A stretch of 5,481 nucleotides of DNA from Lentzea sp. (GCA_030146905.1 JASLAV010000952.1:1-5481); one strand, 5' to 3'; positions 1-5,165 are shown, counted from the first letter of the stretch. Numbers and translations are program-made. Notes: generated by a model not told the origin, from the letters alone.

Positions 1-1
1 G

Positions 2-241
2 CTGACCTACGCCGACAAGATCAACCTGCCGTTCGCCGTGGTCCACTCCGAGCAGGACTGGCGCTGCCCGCTGGAGCAGGCCCAGCGCATGTTCGTGGCG
101 CTCAAGCGGCGGGGTGTCGAGACGGAGATGCTGATCTTCCCTGGCGAGGGGCACGAGCTGACCCGGTCGGGGCAGCCGCGGCACCGCAAGCAGCGCTTCG
201 ACGCGGTGCTCGAGTGGTGGGACCGCCACCTGAAGGCCTGA
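2..241 (+). CDS. S9-family prolyl oligopeptidase / acylaminoacyl-peptidase-like hydrolase, C-terminal fragment (5' end outside window)
   Basis: The visible 79 residues are the end of an alpha/beta-hydrolase catalytic domain of peptidase family S9, serine hydrolases that cleave short peptides or acylated N-terminal residues. The window sees VVHSEQDWRCP (residues 13-23 of the fragment), the strand-turn that carries the catalytic Asp (D19), and FPGEGHELTRSG (46-57), which carries the catalytic His (H51). Between them, EQAQRMFVALKRRGVETEM is the usual helix-strand of this family, and the tail FDAVLEWWDRHL is the typical last helix. The nucleophilic Ser (GxSxG) lies upstream, outside the window. 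The reading frame is open from the left edge to the TGA at 239-241. The Asp/His spacing and the GEGHELxRSG signature favour S9C acylaminoacyl-peptidase-like enzymes over other alpha/beta hydrolases. Substrate and localisation cannot be read from this fragment. Confidence 0.9.
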   Translation: MTYADKINLPFAVVHSEQDWRCPLEQAQRMFVALKRRGVETEMLIFPGEGHELTRSGQPRHRKQRFDAVLEWWDRHLKA

Positions 242-257
242 CCCGTTCGGCCGCTGG

Positions 258-542
258 TTGACACCTGTCCTGCGCGACGAGACCGGGGAAGCCGATGCGC
301 TGAACTGCGCCGGCCACATCCACTTCCACAGGAACGAGTTCGGCCTGTCCCTGCGGAGCGCGGAGGACGCACTCGCCCTGCACCGGCACCTCGGCAACCG
401 GCCGGGGGTGGTCGAGGCGCTGTTCCACATCAGTGACGCCTGCCGGAACCTCGACCGGCACGACGAAGCGAGCCGGGCGTGGGACGAGGCCACGGCGATC
501 CAGGCGGACCTGCAGGGACTCACCCCAGGAGCGTGTAGTTGA
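258..542 (+). pseudogene. Truncated TPR-repeat remnant of an AfsR/SARP-type or NB-ARC regulator
   Basis: The frame encodes about 1.5-2 tetratricopeptide units. EADALNCAGHIHFHRNEFG, then SAEDALALHRHLGNRPGVVEALFHISDACRNLDRHDEASRAWDEA, shows the A/L/A/Y-like helix pattern and the LG(N/D)RxGxxEAL link seen in the C-terminal TPR region of actinomycete BTAD/NB-ARC regulators (AfsR-like), where it acts as a protein-interaction scaffold. No DNA-binding, BTAD or ATPase domain is present. In the same frame there is a stop at 231-233, so the piece cannot start inside the upstream gene; the only candidate start is TTG at 258, with no clear ribosome binding site. TPR similarity stops at about position 519, and the last seven residues (LTPGACS) are read from the antisense of the RES gene's 3' end. 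This is best read as a decayed or recombined fragment. It could instead be a small standalone TPR protein, which I consider less likely. Confidence 0.6.
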
Positions 543-1176
543 GCTCCTCGCACACGCGCGCCAGCGGCAGGTCCAGCCCAGGGTGGTCCAGCGGCAGCAG
601 GACGTCCGGGGCCGCCGGCAGCCCGGAGGCCCCCGGCGGGTCCCACAAGCAGATCGCCGGGTCCCCGGAGTCCATCGACGACCGGTACCACAGGCCGTCC
701 AGCTCCGGATAAGCCGCTCGGATGGCGCGCGACCAGGCCTGGGTCACGATCTTCGGCCCGGTCGAGATCTCCTGCGACGCACCGACGCGGGTGGGCCAGA
801 GCCCGCCCAGGTCGAGCAACCGCAGGGTGCGGCGGGGGCGCAGCACCACGAGGAAGGGCGAGCGGGTGCGGCGGTCCACGATCGAGGTGGCCTGGAAGAC
901 CTCGGCGATCGACGTGCGGACCGACAGCCCGAAGTACAGGACGCCGTTCTCGTGGTCCTGGACGGGGCTGCCGTCGTCGGCCGGTTGTTGCGCGTCGAAG
1001 CGGGCGTGCGGCAGCGGGCCCGTGTAGCGGAACGTGTTCCAGCGCTGGGGGTGGGATCCCTTGGCCGTGAACACGCGCACCAGGCGGGTGGCCCGGTGCA
1101 CCGCCACCACGTCTTCCGTGCGGCGCAGTTGTGCTTGGAGCACGGCAGGGGCAGGCGGCTGTGGAAGCCGTGACAT
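520..1176 (-). CDS. RES-domain protein, probable NAD+-consuming toxin of a RES/Xre-type toxin-antitoxin pair
   Basis: This is a 218-residue RES-domain protein. Known RES toxins (for example MbcT of Mycobacterium tuberculosis) deplete NAD+ by phosphorolysis or hydrolysis in the cytoplasm. The three residue types that name the family are visible in order: Arg in AVHRATR (R28, with a second Arg in HARFD, R59), Glu in TSIAEVFQ (E92) and Ser in LWYRSSMDSG (S166/S167). Other family features are GVLYFGLS (78-85), LVVLRPRRTLRLLDL (109-123) and QAWSRAIRAAYPELDGL (146-162). The ATG at 1176-1174 is supported by an AGGA at 1182-1185, five nucleotides upstream. Its start lies 28 nt after the stop of the HTH gene, so the two should be co-transcribed, antitoxin first. 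The extra C-terminal stretch (LPAAPDVLLPLDHPGLDL...) is common in longer actinobacterial members. Toxicity is inferred from family and context. No catalytic residue appears to be lost. Confidence 0.85.
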   Translation of the reverse strand: MSRLPQPPAPAVLQAQLRRTEDVVAVHRATRLVRVFTAKGSHPQRWNTFRYTGPLPHARFDAQQPADDGSPVQDHENGVLYFGLSVRTSIAEVFQATSIVDRRTRSPFLVVLRPRRTLRLLDLGGLWPTRVGASQEISTGPKIVTQAWSRAIRAAYPELDGLWYRSSMDSGDPAICLWDPPGASGLPAAPDVLLPLDHPGLDLPLARVCEELNYTLLG

Positions 1177-1185
1177 TCGGGTCCT
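1177..1185 (-). promoter_or_regulatory. Ribosome binding site of the RES gene
   Basis: On the minus strand AGGA (1185-1182) is followed by five bases and the ATG at 1176. It fixes this start and shows the toxin gene has its own translation initiation signal rather than depending on overlap with the upstream gene. Confidence 0.55.
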
Positions 1186-1204
1186 GTCGGGTGTTCGGGA
1201 GCGC

Positions 1205-1795
1205 TCAGGCGGGTGTGCCGAGCACGCTGGCCAGGTCTGCGACGCGGCGCGGGTCTCCTCCTGCGAGGAGCCACTCGCGTGGCGTCGCGGGCTTGCCGTC
1301 GACCAGCAGGTCCTCCTGGAGCTTCGTCATGAACGCGGCGACCACCAGTGCCGGTTGGTCCGCCGGGATGGCCGCCAGCACGGTTTCGAGTCCCGGCAGC
1401 ACGCCGGTTCCCGCGAACTGCCACGCGGGCAGGCGCCAGCTTCCCCTGTCCTTCCAGCCGACCAGCCTGCCGACGCCCAGGCGGTGGCGGATGCGGCTCG
1501 TGTCCACCTGCAGCTGGCGTGCGGCCTCGTTCACCGTCAGCGCCGAGTCGCGCAGGACGGCGTGGGCCACGACGGTGCGGGTGCGCGGCCGGGAGTCGCC
1601 CGGTCCCGCGGGAGACAGGTCCAGGCCCACGTCGGCGAGTGCCACCTGCTGGTCCGGCGTGAAGTACGTGTCCGGTTCCGGGTGCGGCGGGGCCAGCCGT
1701 CGTGCCGCGTCGGACACGAGGGCCAGGAACTCGTCGGGACTCACCTGCAGGCCGGCCTTCGCCAGCACCGTCTCCAGGGCAGGGCTCATGCGCAC
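1205..1795 (-). CDS. HTH DNA-binding antitoxin with ParS/MbcA-like toxin-binding C-terminus
   Basis: The protein has 196 residues from GTG 1795, or 194 from ATG 1789. Three regions can be seen. Residues 1-70 form a helical segment with no recognised motif. Residues about 76-127 form a helix-turn-helix of the MerR/excisionase kind: LTVNEAARQLQVDTSRIRHRL, then a basic wing GRLVGWKDRGSWRLPAWQF. Residues about 132-194 hold PGLETVLAAIP...AAFMTKLQEDLLVDGKPATPREWLLAGGDPRRVADLAS, which matches the Xre/MbcA/ParS toxin-binding region (the PREWLL-GGDP-VxxLA pattern). Such antitoxins bind the RES protein, block its NAD+ site and repress their own operon. The gene sits directly upstream of the RES gene. 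I prefer ATG 1789 because TATTCT lies six bases before it, suggesting leaderless translation; the GTG at 1795 would abut the -10. The divergent TATTCT/inverted-repeat region supports autoregulation. Function as antitoxin is inferred from pairing and C-terminal pattern. Confidence 0.8.
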   Translation of the reverse strand: MRMSPALETVLAKAGLQVSPDEFLALVSDAARRLAPPHPEPDTYFTPDQQVALADVGLDLSPAGPGDSRPRTRTVVAHAVLRDSALTVNEAARQLQVDTSRIRHRLGVGRLVGWKDRGSWRLPAWQFAGTGVLPGLETVLAAIPADQPALVVAAFMTKLQEDLLVDGKPATPREWLLAGGDPRRVADLASVLGTPA

Positions 1796-1825
1796 AGAAT
1801 AACCCGCGCGTGCGCATCTGTGCGC
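1790..1825. promoter_or_regulatory. Inverted-repeat operator candidate over the antitoxin promoter and start
   Basis: The arms GCGCACAGA (1790-1798) and TCTGTGCGC (1817-1825) are perfect 9-bp inverted repeats with an 18-bp spacer. The right part also holds a tighter palindrome, GCGCA-TCTG-TGCGC (1812-1825). The left arm covers part of the -10 hexamer and the bases just before the start codon, so a bound protein would block transcription. The natural candidate is the HTH protein encoded immediately downstream, as in autoregulated type II toxin-antitoxin operons. Confidence 0.55.
1796..1801 (-). promoter_or_regulatory. -10 element of the antitoxin-RES operon (leaderless transcript likely)
   Basis: On the minus strand TATTCT (TANNNT) is followed by six bases and the ATG at 1789, the spacing at which an actinobacterial transcript would begin at the start codon itself. 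No purine-rich ribosome binding site precedes the start. No clear -35 hexamer is seen, which is usual in actinomycetes. Confidence 0.5.
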
Positions 1826-1864
1826 CGTACGAACGGCTTAAGGCCGAAATTTCTACTTTGCGCG

Positions 1865-1914
1865 GTCACGTGACGACGCTACGTGAGTTCTGCTGGTCCT
1901 GAACGGTGACGTGG
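1865..1914. promoter_or_regulatory. Cluster of ACGTG boxes upstream of the GT87 gene
   Basis: A perfect 10-bp palindrome GTCACGTGAC (1865-1874) is followed by ACGTGA (1881-1886) and ACGTGG within GGTGACGTGGG (1905-1915 region). Three copies of an ACGTG core within 50 bp of an intergenic region could be regulator binding sites. No regulator is assigned, and short motifs of this kind also occur by chance. Confidence 0.25.
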
Positions 1915-1933
1915 GCCTCAACCCGCACCCCGA

Positions 1934-1939
1934 TACCAT
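1934..1939 (+). promoter_or_regulatory. -10 element of the GT87 gene (leaderless transcript likely)
   Basis: TACCAT (TANNNT) is followed by six bases and ATG 1946, placing the probable transcription start on the start codon. No ribosome binding site is visible in the CCCCG that precedes the ATG. This is the same architecture as the divergent antitoxin gene. No good -35 hexamer is seen at 16-18 bases upstream. Confidence 0.45.
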
Positions 1940-1945
1940 TCCCCG

Positions 1946-3115
1946 ATGCACCTGGACCGCTCCGCCAAGCGGGTCGTGGTGGCGTGGGGCGCCGTCATGG
2001 TCGCCACGCTCACCTACGTGATGATCCGCCCCCCGGGCTGGTCTCTCGACCTGCGCGTCTACCGCAACGGCGGTGCGGCGTTCCTCAAGGACCTCCCCCT
2101 CTACGTCGAGGGCTTCGCGAACCCGCTCGGCGGCCCCGACCTGCCCTTCACCTACCCGCCGATCGCCGCCGTCCTGTTCGGGCTGCTGGCCCTCGTCCCT
2201 CTGGGCGTCGCGATCTTCGCGGTGGCACTGGCGAACCTCGTGATGCTCACGGGTCTGTGCCTGATCGCGGCACAGCGCGTGGTCGGGTGGGGTCCCGACG
2301 CCGTGAAGTGGGGGCTGGGCGCGGCAGCGGTGTCGTCGATCTTCGACCCGCTGCGCGAGACGTTGTGGTTCGGCCAGATCAACCTGCTGCTGGGCCTGCT
2401 CGTGATGGCGGACTGCCTGCTCGAACGCACGCGGTGGTGGCCGCGGGGCGCGCTCATCGGGCTGGCGGCCGCGATCAAGCTGACGCCGGCGTTCTTCGCG
2501 TTGTTCTTCGTGGCACGACGGCGGTGGAAGCCCGTGCTCGTGTCGATCGGGTCGTTCTTCTTCTTCGTGCTGCTGGGTTTCCTCGTCGCGTTCGGCGACG
2601 CGAAGGAGTACTGGACGCACGCCCTGCTCGACCCCGGCCGTGTCGGACGGCTCACCTACGCGTCGAACCAGGCGGTGCGCGGCGCGCTGGCGCGGTTCGG
2701 GCTGGAGAACGGCGCCCAGGTCGCCGTGTGGCTCGTGGTGTCGCTTCTGGTCGTGGCGACGGTGTGGTGGTTGGCGTCGCGACTGGACGACGTCGATGCC
2801 TTCTTCGTCGTGGCGCTCGGCGGTCTGCTGATCTCGCCGGTGTCGTGGGGACACCACTGGGTGTGGATCGCGCCCGCGCTCGTGCTGCTCGCACGGCCCG
2901 CGTTGCGGCGTCACTGGGCGTCGTGGGCGATCGTGGCGGTGTTCGCGGTCGGGCCGCACTGGCTCTTCCCGCGCGACAACGACGTCGAACGCGACTGGAA
3001 CTGGTGGCAGCAGCTGGTCGGCAACCTCTACGTGTTCACCGGGGTCGCCGTGCTGGTCACACTCGTTGTGCTCGCCGTGAGAGACCGCCGTCGAACTGCT
3101 TCAACCGCAGGCTGA
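1946..3115 (+). CDS. GT87-family (DUF2029) polyprenyl-phosphate-mannose-dependent alpha-(1->2) mannosyltransferase-like membrane protein
   Basis: This 389-residue, strongly hydrophobic protein has about 9-10 membrane segments (for example residues 10-27, 73-108, 143-155, 167-190, 198-215, 258-277, 286-299, 303-317, 324-340, 360-378). Family GT87 enzymes of actinobacteria, such as PimE and Rv2181, add mannose from polyprenyl-phosphate-mannose to lipoglycans or phosphatidylinositol mannosides on the outer face of the membrane. Visible signatures are the first-loop acidic motif SLDLRVYRNG (33-42, candidate catalytic Asp35), FTYPPIAAVL (68-77), LWFGQINLLLG (140-150), AAIKLTPAFF (175-184), YASNQAVRG (238-246) and ISPVSWGHHW (296-305), the order typical for DUF2029 proteins. 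Length matches the family. ATG 1946 is chosen because a -10 lies just before it. It is monocistronic and divergent from the toxin-antitoxin operon, with its last 59 bp overlapping the convergent HdeD gene. The exact acceptor and sugar cannot be told from sequence. Confidence 0.88.
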   Translation: MHLDRSAKRVVVAWGAVMVATLTYVMIRPPGWSLDLRVYRNGGAAFLKDLPLYVEGFANPLGGPDLPFTYPPIAAVLFGLLALVPLGVAIFAVALANLVMLTGLCLIAAQRVVGWGPDAVKWGLGAAAVSSIFDPLRETLWFGQINLLLGLLVMADCLLERTRWWPRGALIGLAAAIKLTPAFFALFFVARRRWKPVLVSIGSFFFFVLLGFLVAFGDAKEYWTHALLDPGRVGRLTYASNQAVRGALARFGLENGAQVAVWLVVSLLVVATVWWLASRLDDVDAFFVVALGGLLISPVSWGHHWVWIAPALVLLARPALRRHWASWAIVAVFAVGPHWLFPRDNDVERDWNWWQQLVGNLYVFTGVAVLVTLVVLAVRDRRRTASTAG

Positions 3116-3638
3116 ACAGCACCAGCACCACGCCCCACAGGACCGCGAAGGCGCCGATGGTGATCACGAACGCCATCGCGCCCGCGGCGGGGTTCATGAG
3201 CAGGAGGACGCCGAGCAGCGCGGTCAGCGCGCCGGTGACGACGTAGAACCACTCGTTCGTCATCACCTGGCGCAGGCGGATGGCGTCGACGACCTGCAGC
3301 ACGCCGGTGACGAGCGCCCACGCCGCGATGAGCAGCAGCAGTGCCGTCGCCGTGATGCCGGGCCAGAACAACGCGACCAAGCCGGTGACCAGGCCCAGTG
3401 CGCCGATCAGTCCGACTGCCCAGCGCGCGGGCCACTCCTTGTGGGTCAGAGCCAGGTACAGCGTGATCGCGCCGTCGAAGAACGCGTAGGCGCCCCACAG
3501 GATGATCAGGGCGAGCAGGGTGAGGCCGGGCCAGACGAGGGCGGCCAGGCCGAACAGGACGGCGAACACGCCGCGCACCGTGAAGATCCACCACCGTTGC
3601 ATGAGCGGGATCGTCTCGGCTGCCGGTGGGGCCGGCAA
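3057..3638 (-). CDS. HdeD-family (DUF308) six-helix membrane protein
   Basis: The 193-residue protein consists almost wholly of three repeated helical hairpins: RGVFAVLFGLAALVWPGLT...LWGAYAFFDGA (about 22-64), IGALGLVTGLVALFWPGIT...AAWALVTGVLQVVDA (78-119) and VVTGALTALLGVLLLMNPAAG...IGAFAVLWGVVLVLFSL (133-177). Each has a WPG or NP turn after its first helix and a GxxxxxxG second helix. This is the internal repeat of the HdeD/DUF308 family; E. coli HdeD is linked to acid resistance, but the role of actinobacterial members is not established. A basic tail (RLKQFDGGLSRRAQRV) is probably cytoplasmic. The TTG start at 3638 has GGGGGA six bases upstream. ATG at 3602 is the alternative and would remove only 12 polar residues. 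The 3' end overlaps the convergent glycosyltransferase gene, and the gene stands apart from the array to its right behind a hairpin. Confidence 0.87.
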   Translation of the reverse strand: MPAPPAAETIPLMQRWWIFTVRGVFAVLFGLAALVWPGLTLLALIILWGAYAFFDGAITLYLALTHKEWPARWAVGLIGALGLVTGLVALFWPGITATALLLLIAAWALVTGVLQVVDAIRLRQVMTNEWFYVVTGALTALLGVLLLMNPAAGAMAFVITIGAFAVLWGVVLVLFSLRLKQFDGGLSRRAQRV

Positions 3639-3650
3639 CCCGAGTCCCCC
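3639..3650 (-). promoter_or_regulatory. Ribosome binding site that supports the TTG start of the HdeD gene
   Basis: On the minus strand GGGGGA (3650-3645) is followed by CTCGGG and TTG at 3638. The ATG at 3602 has no comparable purine-rich stretch, so the TTG is preferred. Confidence 0.5.
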
Positions 3651-3668
3651 GTTCGGTGCGGATCCGGC

Positions 3669-3700
3669 GGTGCGCCTCTTCCTGGGAGGAGAGGCGCACC
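3669..3700 (-). terminator. Strong hairpin downstream of the YezG-like array, probable terminator
   Basis: The arms GGTGCGCCTCT (3669-3679) and AGAGGCGCACC (3690-3700) are perfectly complementary over 11 bp. Pairing can continue through CCT/AGG with one bulged T around a GGG loop. It begins 24 bases past the stop codon of the minus-strand gene ending at 3725. There is no U-tract, which is common for actinomycete terminators. It lies upstream of the HdeD start and therefore separates the two transcription units. A role in mRNA stability is an alternative. Confidence 0.65.
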
Positions 3701-3724
3701 CGCGAACTCCGGAGCGACCAGGCC

Positions 3725-4609
3725 CTAGTTCTGGCCCGTGATCAGCGAGACCGCGCGGTCCTGCGTCTGCTCGTTGACCTCACCGACCTGGAAGCCGCGC
3801 GCCACGGCGTGCGCCACCAGCTCGGGCTCCGGCGGCAGGCCGTACTTGCGCAGGTAGTGCGGGACGGCGCCGGCCCAGATCCACGTGCCGTCGGTGCGGA
3901 AGTTGAGCGGCACGTCCTGCTCGCCGTTCTGCGAGAACTCGTCGAGGTCGTAGCTGCGCGCGGCCAGCACGACCGGCGCCGACTCGAGGTAGGTGAGCAG
4001 GTTGTCGACCAGCTGCGGGTCGACCGGCGGGCGGTTGACGACGATGCGCCCGTCGTCGTTCTTGCCGTCGTACACGCGCGCCGTCCGCAGCTCACCCTGC
4101 TGGGGCTGCGCCTGGTTCTGCGGCGGAACCTGGAACTCCTGCTGCGGTTCCGGCTCCTGCGGCGGCAGCGGCGGCAGGCCGACGCGCTGGCGCCACCAGT
4201 CCGGGATCAACCGGTCGGGACGCGGGAACGTCTGCAGCTCGTCGCGGAAACCGATGGGCGGCGGTGCGTTGCGCCAGCGCGGCTCGTCCTCGGCGTTGAA
4301 GTCGACCGTGAACGCCGCGGGCGCCTCGATCTCGTACAGCGCGTTCAGCCACGTGCCGCGGTCCGGGTGGTACATGCCCGCGCGCAGCTGCCCGAACATC
4401 TGCACCACGTCCATCGGCGGACGCACGGGCCGGAACTGCCCGTCGGGACCCGCGAACGCCAGGTCCACCTCGATGTGCCGTCCCGCCGCGCGGTACTCGG
4501 CCCTGATGCGCTGCCAGCCTTGCGGTACGGCCGGCAGCATGGCACGGCCGATCTGCCGCACCAGCTGCTGCTGGTCCTGCTCGCTCAGCGGTGTCGCCGG
4601 CTGGCTCAT
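3725..4609 (-). CDS. Two-domain YezG-like (DUF600) protein with extra C-terminal domain; candidate immunity protein
   Basis: The protein has 294 residues, soluble, with no signal peptide or membrane segment. Residues about 12-142 form a YezG-like core: helix LVRQIGRAMLPAVPQGWQRIRAEY, strand HIEVDLAFAGPDG, helix VVQMFGQLRAGMY, RGTWLNALYEI (84-94), FTVDFNAEDEPRW (100-112), then LQTFPRPDRLIPDWWRQRV (125-143). YezG proteins of Bacillus act as immunity partners of LXG toxins. A Pro/Gln-rich linker follows (about 145-172). Residues 173-294 form a second domain with PPVDPQLVDNLLTYLESAPVVL, a Tyr-Asp-rich stretch, VPLNFRTDGTWIWAGAVPHYLRKYGLPPEPEL and a final HAVARGF helix. I know this domain only as a recurring part of actinobacterial hypothetical proteins. 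ATG 4609 has GAGGA five bases upstream. It follows two single-domain paralogues in the same orientation. Immunity is inferred. Such cores are also found at the N-terminus of larger toxin-associated proteins, so a structural role is possible. Confidence 0.75.
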   Translation of the reverse strand: MSQPATPLSEQDQQQLVRQIGRAMLPAVPQGWQRIRAEYRAAGRHIEVDLAFAGPDGQFRPVRPPMDVVQMFGQLRAGMYHPDRGTWLNALYEIEAPAAFTVDFNAEDEPRWRNAPPPIGFRDELQTFPRPDRLIPDWWRQRVGLPPLPPQEPEPQQEFQVPPQNQAQPQQGELRTARVYDGKNDDGRIVVNRPPVDPQLVDNLLTYLESAPVVLAARSYDLDEFSQNGEQDVPLNFRTDGTWIWAGAVPHYLRKYGLPPEPELVAHAVARGFQVGEVNEQTQDRAVSLITGQN

Positions 4610-4619
4610 GATGGTCCTC
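4610..4619 (-). promoter_or_regulatory. Ribosome binding site of the two-domain YezG-like gene
   Basis: On the minus strand GAGGA (4619-4615) is followed by CCATC and ATG 4609. Another purine stretch (GGGAGAGGGG) lies just upstream. Confidence 0.6.
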
Positions 4620-4645
4620 GCCCCTCTCCCCGTGAAAGCCCGCTG

Positions 4646-4651
4646 ATCTTA
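4646..4651 (-). promoter_or_regulatory. Possible -10 element for the two-domain YezG-like gene
   Basis: The 70-bp gap before this gene contains TAAGAT (TANNNT) on the minus strand, about 36 bases before ATG 4609. It is the most AT-rich patch in the gap. No -35 is recognised. The gene could therefore have its own promoter in addition to read-through from the genes upstream. Confidence 0.25.
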
Positions 4652-4679
4652 TCGGGCGGCCTCTGAACGCGCGGGCCGG

Positions 4680-5123
4680 TCAGGGGGTTGCCTGTGCGAG
4701 ACCTTCGCGATACCAGTCGGGCTGGTGCGACTCGACGCGCGGAAAACGCTCTTGTTCCAGCGCGAACTGGTCGGGGCCGGGGGGGCTCGTGAAGTCCGGC
4801 TTGCGGTCCCAGTTGAACTTGATCTTGAACTTGTCCGGCTTCTCGAGCTTGTACTGGGCGCCGAACCAGGTGCCCTCGCCCTCGGTGTACATGCCGCGGC
4901 GCAGGTCCTGGAAGCGGTGCCAGGTCTCGAGCGGCGGGTCCCAGTCGCGCATGACGCCGTCGGACCGGGTGAGCCCGACCCTGCCGTTGCTGAGACTGCC
5001 GACCACGCGGTACTCGATCGTCAGCTTCTGCCAGTCCTCCGGCAGGACCTCGAGCAGCATCACCGTCAGCCGGTCGAGCACTTCCTTCTGTCCCGCGGGG
5101 TCGAGCGTCGGCCAGCCAGTCAT
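4680..5123 (-). CDS. YezG-like (DUF600) single-domain protein; candidate immunity protein
   Basis: The protein has 147 residues and is soluble. The fold elements run in the same order as in its neighbours: EVLDRLTVMLLEVLPEDWQKLTIEY (14-38), a strand pair around LSNGRVGLTRSDG (44-56), helix ETWHRFQDLRRGMY (66-79), EGTWFGAQYKLE (83-94), FKIKFNWDRKPDF (99-111), FALEQERFPR (120-129) and QPDWYREGL (134-142). It shares RGMY, GTW, a KFN/DFN strand, FPR and PDW with the two-domain protein, but little else, so duplication is old or the copies arrived separately. The ATG at 5123 is supported by GGAGGAGGA ending ten bases upstream. It lies 42 bases after the stop of the third paralogue and 70 bases before the next gene. 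An immunity role is inferred from similarity to YezG and from tandem arrangement. No toxin gene is in the window. Confidence 0.75.
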   Translation of the reverse strand: MTGWPTLDPAGQKEVLDRLTVMLLEVLPEDWQKLTIEYRVVGSLSNGRVGLTRSDGVMRDWDPPLETWHRFQDLRRGMYTEGEGTWFGAQYKLEKPDKFKIKFNWDRKPDFTSPPGPDQFALEQERFPRVESHQPDWYREGLAQATP

Positions 5124-5133
5124 CGCGTTCCGG

Positions 5134-5142
5134 TCCTCCTCC
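5134..5142 (-). promoter_or_regulatory. Ribosome binding site of the middle YezG-like gene
   Basis: GGAGGAGGA on the minus strand is close to the ideal anti-16S match and lies ten bases before ATG 5123, in a 42-bp gap after the preceding gene. Confidence 0.6.
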
Positions 5143-5165
5143 AGGTCGGTTGCCCGACCCTATCC

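Noticed and set aside
258..263. Perfect TTGACA, a sigma-70 -35 consensus
   Set aside because: No TANNNT-like -10 is found 16-19 bases downstream (the sequence there is G/C-rich), so it is probably chance. The TTG within it is only a weak start candidate for the TPR fragment.
744..1817. Long open frame on the minus strand spanning the RES and HTH genes
   Set aside because: The translation is low-complexity Arg/Pro/Gly/Ala-rich with no domain, and it lies out of frame over two genes with clear family motifs; it is a GC-bias shadow.
1853..2959. Long minus-strand open frame antisense to the GT87 gene
   Set aside because: The translation is an Arg/Gln/His/Glu-rich low-complexity sequence, the expected antisense of a GC-rich hydrophobic membrane gene.
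1906..3246. Long plus-strand frame overlapping the GT87 gene
   Set aside because: The product is Arg/Gly/Ala-rich with no membrane segments or motifs, whereas the frame starting at 1946 encodes a complete GT87 protein.
4637..4656. Possible terminator hairpin GCCCG...CGGGC between the middle and two-domain YezG-like genes
   Set aside because: The stem is only 5 bp with a long loop and no U-tract; too weak to call.
3626..4666. Long plus-strand frame opposite the two-domain YezG-like gene
   Set aside because: The translation is Arg/Val/Leu/Gln-rich without recognisable domains. The minus-strand frame has a ribosome binding site and motifs shared with two neighbours.
5157..5162. TAGGGT on the minus strand as a -10 for the middle YezG-like gene
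   Set aside because: It fits TANNNT but is otherwise G-rich, with no -35. Co-transcription from the gene 42 bp upstream is the simpler explanation.
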